Of a stretch of DNA of 41,685 nucleotides, positions 9,331 to 15,703 are shown one piece after another; positions within the stretch are counted from its first letter, which is position 1, and each line of letters begins with the position of its first letter. The notes under the pieces are model-generated. The model ran no database searches. It was not told the DNA's origin and saw only the letters and a program-made list of their open reading frames with translations. The position numbers were made by a program, and so were the translations under genes. Origin of the DNA: Kangiellaceae bacterium (GTDB lineage Bacteria; Pseudomonadota; Gammaproteobacteria; Enterobacterales; Kangiellaceae). Location of the stretch: assembly GCA_026196875.1 (NCBI GenBank), contig JAPHTP010000065.1, forward strand, positions 1 to 41,685, read 5' to 3'.

Positions 9331-9391
9331 ATCAAGTGGGTCAGATCACTTGCGGCTCTTCGCTGAAACCCAATATCCTACACATGCACAA

Positions 9392-9441
9392 GCTTAACAG
9401 AGTCCAACGCCGACTACCTGTTGCCATAACTCTCGTTCGAC
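9392..9441 (-). repeat. attC-like recombination site
   Basis: Read on the minus strand: outer box GTCGAAC, then a single G, then AGAGT; the far side is ACTCT followed directly by GTTAAGC. The arms AAC-(G)-AGAGT and ACTCT-GTT pair, with one extra-helical G, the hallmark of integron attC folding. GTTAAGC fits R' (GTTRRRY). It starts just after the stop codon of the 68-residue gene, as expected at the end of a cassette. Confidence 0.65.
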
Positions 9442-9446
9442 CAGCT

Positions 9447-9653
9447 TCAGTTCTTCGCAAGCTCTTTGATTTTCGACTCTAACTTTTCTTCTTTATATAT
9501 CGAACGAAAAATATTGAATATAAAAACAATTAATAAAGTATAAAATAAATAGGGGCGAACTTCAGAAGCGGCATTTTCCCAATACCATACGATGGAACCA
9601 CCAACCAATATAGTAGCTAGTCCCGTTAGTAATACTCTACTTATCATCTCCAT
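9447..9653 (-). CDS. small two-helix membrane protein (cassette gene)
   Basis: 68 residues with two hydrophobic helices (about residues 5-23 and 34-50) and a charged C-terminal tail (YKEEKLESKIKELAKN). I do not recognise the family. The gene fills a cassette: an attC-like site lies directly after its stop (9392-9441), and another (9667-9719) ends 13 bases before its ATG. That tight packing with no promoter room is characteristic of integron cassettes. An alternative ATG two codons in (9647) is possible. Small membrane proteins are common cassette cargo; no function is claimed. Confidence 0.6.
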   Translation of the reverse strand: MEMISRVLLTGLATILVGGSIVWYWENAASEVRPYLFYTLLIVFIFNIFRSIYKEEKLESKIKELAKN

Positions 9654-9666
9654 GGTTCCATATGAA

Positions 9667-9719
9667 ATATAACATTGTGATAATTATTTTATTTTCAATA
9701 ATCTTATCACATGTCCCGC
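9667..9719 (-). repeat. attC-like recombination site
   Basis: On the plus strand, ATATAAC is followed by an A and TTGTGATAA, then a 20-nt spacer, then TTATCACA, a T and GTCCCGC. TGTGATAA and TTATCACA are perfect 8-bp complements. Read on the minus strand this gives R'' GCGGGAC (degenerate) and R' GTTATAT. The R' box is close to those at 11453, 12521 and 13655. Confidence 0.6.
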
Positions 9720-9872
9720 CAGGTGAAAGGATTTTGGAGAAGTAAAGAACTATACTTTTTTAGTAGAACTGTGGAGCACTAACCCTTCCTAATTATTTGA
9801 TTTTGAGATATTTGGAATTCATGACAAAATAGCCGCCGCTAGGAATACTTTTCAATTTTAAACGAGGAAATT

Positions 9873-10217
9873 ATGAAAAAGTTTGCAATAATTATCGCGA
9901 TAACTCTTTTTTACGCACCATTAAGTTGGGCTGAATCATTTCAATTAAGTGGAAAAAAAATAACTGAAATTCACGTTTATAGTACTTCTGCGAGTATAAA
10001 GTTCACTCCTGCAGACTCAGCTAACTATGGGTGCTCGGGTAATTCTCAGGGAAGCTCTGTAATCATATCTTGGGCTGGAAATGAAGACATGAAAGCGATG
10101 TATTCCACAATACTTGCAGCTTATATGGCGGGTAAAACTGTAGGTTTTGGTGTTCAGGGTTGCTTGAATGGATACTTTAATGAAACACCATTGATTTATC
10201 GCGTAGACCTAAATTAA
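9873..10217 (+). CDS. small secreted protein, opposite in orientation to the array
   Basis: 114 residues. The first 20 are a clear Sec signal (MKKFAIIIAITLFYAPLSWA), leaving a mature domain of about 94 residues rich in strands. It has two cysteines (in YGCSGN and QGCLNGY) that could form a disulfide. The segment MYSTILAAYMAGKTVGFGVQGC resembles, from memory, a family of small secreted proteins of unknown function common in marine bacteria. ACGAGGAAATT gives a ribosome site before the ATG. It is the only gene of the 9.3-14.4 kb block on the plus strand, and the non-coding 9720-9872 stretch before it could hold its own promoter. Confidence 0.72.
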   Translation: MKKFAIIIAITLFYAPLSWAESFQLSGKKITEIHVYSTSASIKFTPADSANYGCSGNSQGSSVIISWAGNEDMKAMYSTILAAYMAGKTVGFGVQGCLNGYFNETPLIYRVDLN

Positions 10218-10236
10218 ATCTCTCGAGCAATAATCT

Positions 10237-10267
10237 CGATGGCTTCTTGGGGAGCAAGGGGCCATCG
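10237..10267. terminator. strong hairpin between convergent genes
   Basis: CGATGGC (10237-10243) pairs with GCCATCG (10261-10267). Two T-G wobbles and CTTG/CAAG extend the stem around a 5-nt loop. It lies between the convergent ends of the 114- and 183-residue genes. There is no T-run, so it may be a transcript-end stabiliser or part of a degenerate attC instead of an intrinsic terminator. Confidence 0.45.
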
Positions 10268-10310
10268 CCTCAAGCAGAACTGCATTTTTTGCATATGCTA
10301 CTTTGACTGG

Positions 10311-10862
10311 TTATGTATCATTATTTGAAATTAGCTTGTTAATTCTAGGTTGAACAAACCATATACCTATCGGAAAAAACCAAATTAGGAAGAATGGACC
10401 AGAAAATTCACCAAACTTTACCGCCTCGTTTTTCTCAGCCATTACTAAATTTTTGGCTATGAAATGTAATCCGTAGAACATGCAAAACATCGCAAAAAGA
10501 TGTAATGGAAAAATAACTCCCATCATGCTCCCCAACTCTTCCTGCTCAACAAACCTAGTCATGAAAAGCATGAACAGAATCATATATGATGCGGAATAAA
10601 TAATCCCAAACTTGAATAATTTTGAGCTAGGTCTGATTTCGGGCTTAACGATATTATTTAGTCCAGTTCCGAGCCCCCAAAACCATGTCATAAATATAGC
10701 CATAAAGCCAAGCATCATATATGACAAAATGCCAAATATTTCTTTTGGTTCGATGGTATTCGAACTCATTATTCTAGACATTAAAAGCGATTGAAATACA
10801 AAAGGCAGCCCAAAAATTAATCCGAACACTTGCCACGATTTCATTTTAAGAAATACATTCAT
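10311..10862 (-). CDS. multi-pass membrane protein (cassette gene), unknown
   Basis: 183 residues with about five hydrophobic segments (near residues 8-28, 43-63, 83-101, 115-138 and 152-170). It has no charged catalytic motif that I recognise. GGAGTAGAA immediately precedes the ATG. The stop codon lies in ACATAACC, an attC R''-like box, and the same box occurs at the end of the cassette at 12572. Upstream it is separated from the next gene by the attC-like site at 10884-10968. The function is unknown, and an inner-membrane location is inferred. Confidence 0.65.
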   Translation of the reverse strand: MNVFLKMKSWQVFGLIFGLPFVFQSLLMSRIMSSNTIEPKEIFGILSYMMLGFMAIFMTWFWGLGTGLNNIVKPEIRPSSKLFKFGIIYSASYMILFMLFMTRFVEQEELGSMMGVIFPLHLFAMFCMFYGLHFIAKNLVMAEKNEAVKFGEFSGPFFLIWFFPIGIWFVQPRINKLISNNDT

Positions 10863-10883
10863 TTCTACTCCATTTCTATGAAT

Positions 10884-10968
10884 ACATAACGCTCAGCTAA
10901 TGAGCATGTTGTTTGCGACTTGACCCGTTTTCCTTTTTGCCGATTTAATACTCACACTCTCGTCATAC
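10884..10968 (-). repeat. attC-like recombination site
   Basis: Minus-strand R' is GTTATGT (10884-10890) and the opposite box is GTATGAC (10962-10968). The R'-proximal 32 nt (10886-10917) match the site at 12523-12554 at 31 of 32 positions, showing a family of related array repeats. The segment at 10926-10946 matches 9309-9329. It fills the space between two small genes. Confidence 0.6.
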
Positions 10969-10969
10969 A

Positions 10970-11437
10970 TCAATTGACTTTAGTGTAAATATACTCATTT
11001 CCCGACGATAAATTTTTGTAGACTAACTTATTAGGGCTGACATGCTTAATTTTGTACGCATCGTAATTATAGGCATCTGTAGGATCTGAAGGAGAGACTT
11101 TGCCGTTCTCAAGCCAACCTCGGAAAACTGTAAAGTAAATTCCACCAGACACGCCCCAAATACCGACCTCTCGACTTTCCTGAATTAATGTAGATTTATC
11201 ATCAAAGATTTTATGTTCAATAATATATCGAGAATCAACACTTCGATTGATAGTAGATTCTTTTACCCCACCTTTTTTAGTTGGCTGCTTCGAAGTCCAT
11301 TTTCCGACGAATGCAGATCTTAACTGTTTTTTCTCCATTGACAAATGTGGTTTCGACTCGGTAACACGAATATCTTTCGATAAAGCTGTAGCAGTCGACA
11401 GGAGATAGCCGATAATGATAGTTGTAATTATTTTCAT
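10970..11437 (-). CDS. secreted protein of unknown function (cassette gene)
   Basis: 155 residues with a signal peptide at residues 1-20 (MKIITTIIIGYLLSTATALS). The mature part starts with a basic stretch. It continues as a strand-rich domain (FVGKWTSKQ, SRYIIEHKIF, YFTVFRGWLENGK, YKNLSSGNEYIYTKVN) that looks like a small beta-barrel or lipocalin-like fold; this is inference only. It is flanked on both sides by attC-like sites (10884-10968 and 11453-11508), so it is a complete single-gene cassette. No known family is recognised. Confidence 0.65.
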   Translation of the reverse strand: MKIITTIIIGYLLSTATALSKDIRVTESKPHLSMEKKQLRSAFVGKWTSKQPTKKGGVKESTINRSVDSRYIIEHKIFDDKSTLIQESREVGIWGVSGGIYFTVFRGWLENGKVSPSDPTDAYNYDAYKIKHVSPNKLVYKNLSSGNEYIYTKVN

Positions 11438-11452
11438 CTGGGTACCTGATTT

Positions 11453-11508
11453 GTATAACGCTCGGTTGTGCGGCAGTGAACTGTCGCGACACCAACCGCT
11501 TGTTAAAG
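11453..11508 (-). repeat. attC site (best-formed of the array)
   Basis: Minus strand: R'' CTTTAAC, a 3-nt spacer, CGGTTG, a central part, CAACCG, a 3-nt spacer, R' GTTATAC. CGGTTG/CAACCG are perfect complements and the AAC/GTT edges are intact. The length of 56 bp is within the usual attC range. R'' overlaps the end of the 176-residue gene, and R' ends 15 bases before the next start codon. Confidence 0.75.
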
Positions 11509-12033
11509 CTTTTCAATATAGTTTGCTGGTAATTCAACATCTCGACTTAAATTAGGCAACAACTTCCATAATAAGCCTTGGTCTTTACGAAGCCCGCTAC
11601 CATCAAGATACTTCCATTGACTCGAGTTCTTTTTCCTTATTGCAATCAAAAAGCCCGTACTTTTCATTTTTTGCCCGTTGATCTCCATAACAGAAACCCT
11701 AGGCACAAAACAAACTTCTTCGTCACCTGCCAAGTACAACTTTTGGGGCTTTCCTAAGGTTGCATCATGAAAAATAATACCCTGCTCCATCAGACCTTCT
11801 ATAGCAGATGTAGTCATATTCTCGTAATTAGCTTTACCTCCAATAAGTTTATAAATAGAACTGTGCGTATTATTCAAAAGCAAAGCTATGTCACCGGATT
11901 CAAAAGCCGCGTACATGCTATCGATATCTTTGTGAATTTTCTCAATATCTACCTTTGATACTTCACTTGCAAATAAATTTATTGAACAGAGTAGCGTTCC
12001 AAGAATCAAAATTTTTTGTATTGCTTTTACCAC
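11503..12033 (-). CDS. secreted SnoaL/NTF2-like protein (cassette gene)
   Basis: 176 residues. Signal peptide about residues 1-22 (ILILGTLLCSINLFA). The mature chain begins with an amphipathic helix (IEKIHKDIDSMYAAFESGDIALLL) followed by strands. This pattern recalls SnoaL-like/NTF2 folds with an export signal, including a C-terminal WKYLDGSGL segment. Start is GTG at 12033, supported by AAGGA six bases upstream. The stop codon lies inside the R'' box of the attC at 11453-11508. It sits only 38 bp downstream of the 143-residue gene with no obvious complete attC between, so those two may form one two-gene cassette. Enzymatic function cannot be assigned. Confidence 0.68.
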   Translation of the reverse strand: MVKAIQKILILGTLLCSINLFASEVSKVDIEKIHKDIDSMYAAFESGDIALLLNNTHSSIYKLIGGKANYENMTTSAIEGLMEQGIIFHDATLGKPQKLYLAGDEEVCFVPRVSVMEINGQKMKSTGFLIAIRKKNSSQWKYLDGSGLRKDQGLLWKLLPNLSRDVELPANYIEKL

Positions 12034-12071
12034 AACTTTTCCTTTTTACAATTCTTTGCTTTAACACTTCG

Positions 12072-12503
12072 CTAAGAAAGGCTGTCTTTATCGGCGTTTT
12101 CTTTTGGCACTTTGTTATATTTTAATTTCAATCTTACTTTCAATGGGCACTCTAGCCCATATCTAATTGTTAAAGTTGATTTATTTATATTCTCTATAGA
12201 TGAAGTAAACCACGCAATTGGCTTCCCTTCCTCTTCATAGAAATTTAGGTTTGTATAAAAATTTACTGGCGAGTCTAGAGAAACAGCCCCATCTGTAAAT
12301 TTAATTCCATTAAGTGATGTGCTTGGTCTTATTACGACATCGAAATCTAGATTGTAATCTTCGCCCTCCACGGGCTCTTCGTAAAAACTAATCGAAATGA
12401 CTTTAGAAGCATCGCCCTCATACTTTGTACTACAGTTTTCCTCTGCTTTCAATTGCACTGAAAAAAGCAAAATAATTATTGTGCTAAAAAAGTTAAGTCT
12501 CAT
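12072..12503 (-). CDS. secreted protein of unknown function (cassette gene)
   Basis: 143 residues with a signal peptide (MRLNFFSTIIILLFSVQLKA) and two cysteines in the mature part (EENCSTKYEG and LECPLK) that could pair. The composition is strand-rich, with a long DFDVVIRPSTS segment; no family is recognised. The ATG lies 17 bases after the attC R' box at 12521-12527. Downstream, a 38-bp gap containing GTGTTAAAGC (a possible weak R' box) leads to the 176-residue gene. Several secreted products of similar size in one array suggest an envelope theme, but this is an observation, not a function. Confidence 0.62.
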   Translation of the reverse strand: MRLNFFSTIIILLFSVQLKAEENCSTKYEGDASKVISISFYEEPVEGEDYNLDFDVVIRPSTSLNGIKFTDGAVSLDSPVNFYTNLNFYEEEGKPIAWFTSSIENINKSTLTIRYGLECPLKVRLKLKYNKVPKENADKDSLS

Positions 12504-12520
12504 GATTGAACTCTCAATAG

Positions 12521-12577
12521 ATATAACGCTCAGCTAATGAGCGTGTTGTTTGCGTCTTTTTCAGCGCATGGTTATGT
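12521..12577 (-). repeat. attC-like recombination site
   Basis: 57 bp. Minus-strand R'' ACATAAC and R' GTTATAT are near-complementary. The R'-proximal part contains GCTCA-GCTAA-TGAGC and is 31/32 identical to the site at 10886. The upstream gene's stop TAA is formed within R''. Confidence 0.68.
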
Positions 12578-12751
12578 GTTTTCACCATCATCGAACACGT
12601 TCTTGTCAAACCAAACCTCTGAATGCACTTCTTTTTCTGCAAGTTCCAACACTTCTCTTAATTTTGAAACTGGAATCTGAATTAATTCTTTTCCAGACTG
12701 AAACTCTACATATTTCTCTTCGTTTTCTTCATCAGCATAAATCTTCAGCAA
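12572..12751 (-). CDS. start-less small ORF fused behind dfrA (truncated cassette gene?)
   Basis: 59 codons if read from the TTG at 12751. The frame is open back through GTTAACAAG to the dfrA end, but contains no ATG or GTG. The C-terminal part looks like real acidic coding sequence (KIYADEENEEKYVEF, then VSKLREVLELAEKEVHSEVWF) with a natural stop inside the attC at 12521-12577. I read it as the 3' part of another cassette gene whose N-terminus was lost when it became joined to the dihydrofolate reductase gene, so that both share one attC. Alternatively it is a TTG-started second gene of a two-gene cassette. The plus-strand ORF over this stretch is a shadow. Confidence 0.5.
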   Translation of the reverse strand: MLKIYADEENEEKYVEFQSGKELIQIPVSKLREVLELAEKEVHSEVWFDKNVFDDGENT

Positions 12752-12755
12752 CTTG

Positions 12756-13229
12756 TTAACTCTTTTGCCAGATTTGATAACTATAATTTATGTTAGACGT
12801 GAAGTCTTGAGTAAAAACTGACTTAAAGCTGCTAGGAATTTCTGGAAAATAGATATCACCCTCTCGCTCAATATCGATTGTTGATATATGTAATGTATCA
12901 ACTTTATCGATCAACGTTCTGTATATTTCTCCACCGCCAGAAACAATCACGTGATCTGTTATTTTTTCTAGGTGGTTTAACGCTTCCTCGATAGATTTAA
13001 ATCCCAATACATTCTCGTCACTTGACGTAAAACTTGAACGAGTTACAACAGCATACTTTCTGTTGGGCAAAGCTCCCATAGATTCAAAGGTCTTTCGGCC
13101 TACCAAAAGCCATTGATTATATGTAATCGCTTTAAATAGTAATTGTTCTCCTTTGGCGCTCCATGGAATATCAGGACCATTTCCGATGACTCCATTCTTC
13201 GATATTGCTGCCATTAGTGATAGTTTCAC
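12756..13229 (-). CDS. dfrA: DfrA1-like dihydrofolate reductase (probable trimethoprim resistance)
   Basis: 157 residues, reducing dihydrofolate to tetrahydrofolate with NADPH in the cytosol. Compared from memory with the mobile integron enzyme DfrA1, the first 69 residues differ at about one position and the whole chain is about 87% identical. The length is the same (157), and the start codon is GTG as in the dfrA1 cassette. Visible family features: [13 protein letters not shown] (substrate and nicotinamide loop), [18 protein letters not shown] (NADPH glycines) and the [10 protein letters not shown]-terminus. Type I DfrA enzymes resist trimethoprim; this one very probably does too, though activity is inferred. 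The start lies 15 bases after an attC R' box. Downstream, only GTTAACAAGT of the usual dfrA1 attC beginning is present before another ORF takes over. Confidence 0.9.
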   Translation of the reverse strand: MKLSLMAAISKNGVIGNGPDIPWSAKGEQLLFKAITYNQWLLVGRKTFESMGALPNRKYAVVTRSSFTSSDENVLGFKSIEEALNHLEKITDHVIVSGGGEIYRTLIDKVDTLHISTIDIEREGDIYFPEIPSSFKSVFTQDFTSNINYSYQIWQKS

Positions 13230-13243
13230 GATATATCCTTAGG

Positions 13244-13298
13244 GGTTAACGCCCAAATCACGCGAGTGTAGTTATTCGCGTACATTTTATTGTTATAT
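13244..13298 (-). repeat. attC-like recombination site
   Basis: 55 bp between the zinc-ribbon gene and dfrA. Minus-strand R'' is ATATAAC (containing the upstream gene's stop TAA) and R' is GTTAACC. Inside, CGCGA and TCGCG pair as a central stem, and the L arms share AAAT complementarity. Its position 15 bases before the dfrA start is exactly where a cassette junction is expected. Confidence 0.65.
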
Positions 13299-13640
13299 GC
13301 CATTGGTTGATTTAATAGCATAGTCCTTATATTTCATCACAAACTCTCGAGCTTGTTCCATAGTTTCAGGATAAGGAACCGTATCATGATGAGTTTGATT
13401 CTTGCCAATTCTAATTTTTTGAAACCTAAATCCGTGCTCGAATAAAAATCTAATTTTATCCCATTGTTTCTTATCAGTCGCCTTTGGAGCCTTAAAATGT
13501 CTTCCGAAGCTATGAGCAACGCTACCACAATTTGGGCACTTTAACTCCAACGGGAATTCCGACGGAGTGACATTGCTTTCACGTTTAAAAGATTTGCAAC
13601 AGTCTAAACAAGCGAAAGCCATATTGTATGGAGTACTCAT
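13293..13640 (-). CDS. zinc-ribbon protein (cassette gene)
   Basis: 115 residues from the preferred ATG at 13640, which has GAGGGAA just upstream; the frame is open 9 codons further but that runs toward the attC site. Two CxxC pairs (CLDC at residues 11-14, and CPNC about 30 residues later) make a zinc ribbon, as in the FmdB-like/rubredoxin-fold regulatory proteins. The C-terminal half contains RKIGK-like basic segments and a YPETMEQAREFVMKYKDYA helix. Zinc-ribbon proteins of this size are frequent, mostly uncharacterised cassette cargo. It is flanked by attC-like sites at 13244-13298 and 13655-13710. The molecular role is unknown. Confidence 0.68.
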   Translation of the reverse strand: MSTPYNMAFACLDCCKSFKRESNVTPSEFPLELKCPNCGSVAHSFGRHFKAPKATDKKQWDKIRFLFEHGFRFQKIRIGKNQTHHDTVPYPETMEQAREFVMKYKDYAIKSTNGI

Positions 13641-13654
13641 TGTTCCCTCAGTGG

Positions 13655-13710
13655 ATATAACGCTCATTTAAATTGTGAGGCTGCTTTTTAGCCGAATCCA
13701 TTTCTAATCC
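13655..13710 (-). repeat. attC-like recombination site
   Basis: Minus-strand R' GTTATAT (13655-13661), with a central GGCT...AGCC stem. The opposite box is degenerate (GGATTAG rather than RYYYAAC). It fills the gap between the zinc-ribbon and 210-residue genes. Confidence 0.5.
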
Positions 13711-13713
13711 TTA

Positions 13714-14346
13714 CTAAGCATTGATGCTCTCTAGCAAATCTTTTCGCCATCTCTGTGCGATAAGACTTGATTGATCGTGATCTTTGCTCTCCATACGCAC
13801 TTTAATCTCTCTTATCTCTTCATGATCGATTATATTAGAGTCTGGATAATACTCACGAAGTAAACCAATTAAAGACATGAATGCTTTGGGATTTTCTATC
13901 GTATCCGATTTATACAATTTTACTTGGTATTCATCAGGATCTTTGATGAGCGCACCTTTGGCTAGTCTTTCAAAGGTATTCTGACAGAAATTCTCATCAA
14001 CTATGGATAAAGTAGCTGCAATCTGCGGACAGACCCAAGATGTTCGATCAAACCTATCCCAAAGAGCATCTATTATCTTAGGGCTTCTGTCTATTAAGAC
14101 TGCTGCCCCACAGGCTAGAAGATGAGGCCTCCAATTCTTAACGCTCAGCAACAGACAAATATCTTCAATTGGACTTTCCATAGTAGGTAGTAGCTCTTTC
14201 AGCTGCCTGATAGAATTACCTTCTAAGACATAGTTAAGCATTTCTAAATAGTCTACTTTACTGACTTTTCGTTGCTCTCCTTCGACGGCTTCAACAGTAA
14301 AAAAACCTGTTTTATAAATTATGTCTTCATTGTCTCTCATGGACAT
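13714..14346 (-). CDS. helical protein of unknown function (first cassette gene)
   Basis: 210 residues, cytosolic and rich in helices (YLEMLNYVLEGNSIRQLKEL, SPIEDICLLLSVKN, LIGLLREYYPDS). The middle section (RPHLLACGAAVLIDRSPKIIDALWDRFDR) resembles HEAT-like or ARM-like repeats found in small accessory proteins. I do not recognise a family. AAAGAGC precedes the ATG at 14346. GTTAAGC (minus strand of 14358-14364), an R'-type box, lies 11 bases upstream and marks the upstream end of the visible array. No complete attC or attI could be traced beyond it. Confidence 0.62.
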   Translation of the reverse strand: MSMRDNEDIIYKTGFFTVEAVEGEQRKVSKVDYLEMLNYVLEGNSIRQLKELLPTMESPIEDICLLLSVKNWRPHLLACGAAVLIDRSPKIIDALWDRFDRTSWVCPQIAATLSIVDENFCQNTFERLAKGALIKDPDEYQVKLYKSDTIENPKAFMSLIGLLREYYPDSNIIDHEEIREIKVRMESKDHDQSSLIAQRWRKDLLESINA

Positions 14347-14776
14347 GCTCTTTAAGTGCTTAACAGCTGATTATATGCAGTAAATCTCGTTAATACCGGT
14401 ACGAGTGTTTGCTAACATAGTTGTTTATTTAATACATTCAGATACTTACTTAACTTGGTCAGACTGTCAACTTCGTATTTAACAAGTCTAACCGCATATA
14501 AATGCAAACTCACTTTTTGTTCCTCTTAAAAAGAGGTAAGGGCTCAAGTCACTTTATCTATAATTAACCCCCTACTTAGAAGTAATTCCCAAAACGCCCT
14601 TCTAATTCTCAAGTACAATTACTGCCCAGACAAGACTAATCAGGGTGTCAGGTATTATTTATTAAAATGCTCAAAAAAGGACTTCCATACTTTACAAAAA
14701 ATATACTTGTCCATTTTTCGGTTGCCGCCAGTTCTTTATGTCATTTAGTCTACGCCTCTCAAATCACAGGAGACAC
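14347..14776. other. non-coding region at the right end of the cassette array
   Basis: 430 bp with no gene. It contains the terminal R'-type box (14358-14364) and TTATATGC/GCATATAA arms about 120 bp apart that might belong to a long degenerate attC. AAGGGCTCAAGTCACTTTAT is very close to a repeat at about 4491-4510. It should also hold the promoter of the following plus-strand gene. Confidence 0.45.
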
Positions 14777-15535
14777 ATGATGCAATTTAAAGACTTACAC
14801 AATCAGAACACTCCCTTGCTGATCTGTAACGTTTGGGATGCGGCTAGCGCCCGAATAGCAGAGAAACTTGGCTTTCAAGCAATAGGAACTTCGAGTGCAG
14901 CAATCGCTACAATGCTCGGCTATGAAGACGGTGAAAAAATGGGTTTTTCTGAACTCTTAAATGTGGTCGCTAGAATTACAGCCAGTACGAAGCTGCCGCT
15001 TACCGTTGACATAGAGTCGGGTTATAGCAGAGATCCTATCGAGATAGCGGAAAACATTAAAAAATTGGTAGCTCTTGGAGTTGTAGGGATCAATATAGAA
15101 GATAGTACAGTTCAGGTAGAACGAATATTACTTGACGCTACCTGGTTTAAAGAAAACCTGCTATCAATAAAACAAAAGCTGAAAGAAAATGGAATTAGTA
15201 TTTTTATTAATGTAAGAATCGATACGTTCTTAATGGGCATTGAACATCCAGTCCAGGAGACGCAGCGAAGGATAGAACTGTTTGAGAGTGCAGGCGCTGA
15301 CGGCATATTTGTTCCATGTATCGAAGAAGAAAATGATATTCAAATGATCACATCATCAAGCAACCTACCTGTTAATGTGATGTGTATGCCTAAGTTACCG
15401 GATTTCGATAAGCTCAAAGAGCTTGGAGTAAAAAGAATCAGTATGGGAAACTTCCTTTTCGACAAGATGTATAGTCAGTTTGAAAACACACTCGACTCAG
15501 TAATTGAACACCAGTCCTTTGAATCTGTATTTTAG
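14777..15535 (+). CDS. isocitrate lyase/PEP mutase family enzyme
   Basis: About 252 residues. It has the TIM-barrel of the PEP mutase/isocitrate lyase superfamily: NVWDAASARIAEKLG and AIGTSSAAIA near the N-terminus, VDIESGY and GINIEDS carrying the acidic metal-site residues, and NVRIDTF later. It lacks the KKCGH catalytic loop of isocitrate lyase, so it belongs to the broad group that includes oxaloacetate decarboxylases, 2-methylisocitrate-lyase-like enzymes and phosphonate C-P enzymes. Forming or breaking a C-C or C-P bond next to a carboxylate is likely, but the substrate is unknown. CAGGAGA lies just before tandem ATGs at 14777 and 14780; a 13-codon upstream extension has no ribosome site. 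Apparently monocistronic. Confidence 0.8.
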   Translation: MMQFKDLHNQNTPLLICNVWDAASARIAEKLGFQAIGTSSAAIATMLGYEDGEKMGFSELLNVVARITASTKLPLTVDIESGYSRDPIEIAENIKKLVALGVVGINIEDSTVQVERILLDATWFKENLLSIKQKLKENGISIFINVRIDTFLMGIEHPVQETQRRIELFESAGADGIFVPCIEEENDIQMITSSSNLPVNVMCMPKLPDFDKLKELGVKRISMGNFLFDKMYSQFENTLDSVIEHQSFESVF

Positions 15536-15703
15536 CCCCGAGGGTTGGGTTGATGGGTGAGAGTCGAGGTTGATGAGTGAGGTTGAGGCGAGAGCTATTC
15601 ATACTAGCACCAACGCTAAATACGCTCCCATCCCAACAGACATCTAAAACCTAACACGCACCTAAAACCCAATCTCCAATTCTTTTTCGTTACCTTTGGA
15701 ATT

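Larger units (their letters stand above)
9131..9446. other. non-coding region at the left end of the cassette array
   Basis: 316 bp without a gene. It should hold the amidohydrolase promoter. It also carries GGTCAGGTCTCG-type repeat text (9247-9258), an attC-like remnant (9272-9330) and a clearer attC-like site (9392-9441). Confidence 0.5.

Noticed and set aside
11277-11540. 87-codon minus-strand ORF overlapping two cassette genes
   Set aside because: It crosses the best attC site and two signal-peptide genes in another frame, so it is a shadow.
12550-12759. Plus-strand ORF of 69 codons
   Set aside because: The opposite strand carries the acidic, attC-terminated reading frame; the plus frame is its shadow.
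9272-14364. CRISPR array as explanation of the spaced repeats
   Set aside because: Intervals are gene-sized and unequal, the repeats are imperfect and self-complementary, and no cas genes are present.
14365-14776. attI site or integrase at the array's upstream end
   Set aside because: No tyrosine-recombinase coding sequence and no convincing attI structure could be found.
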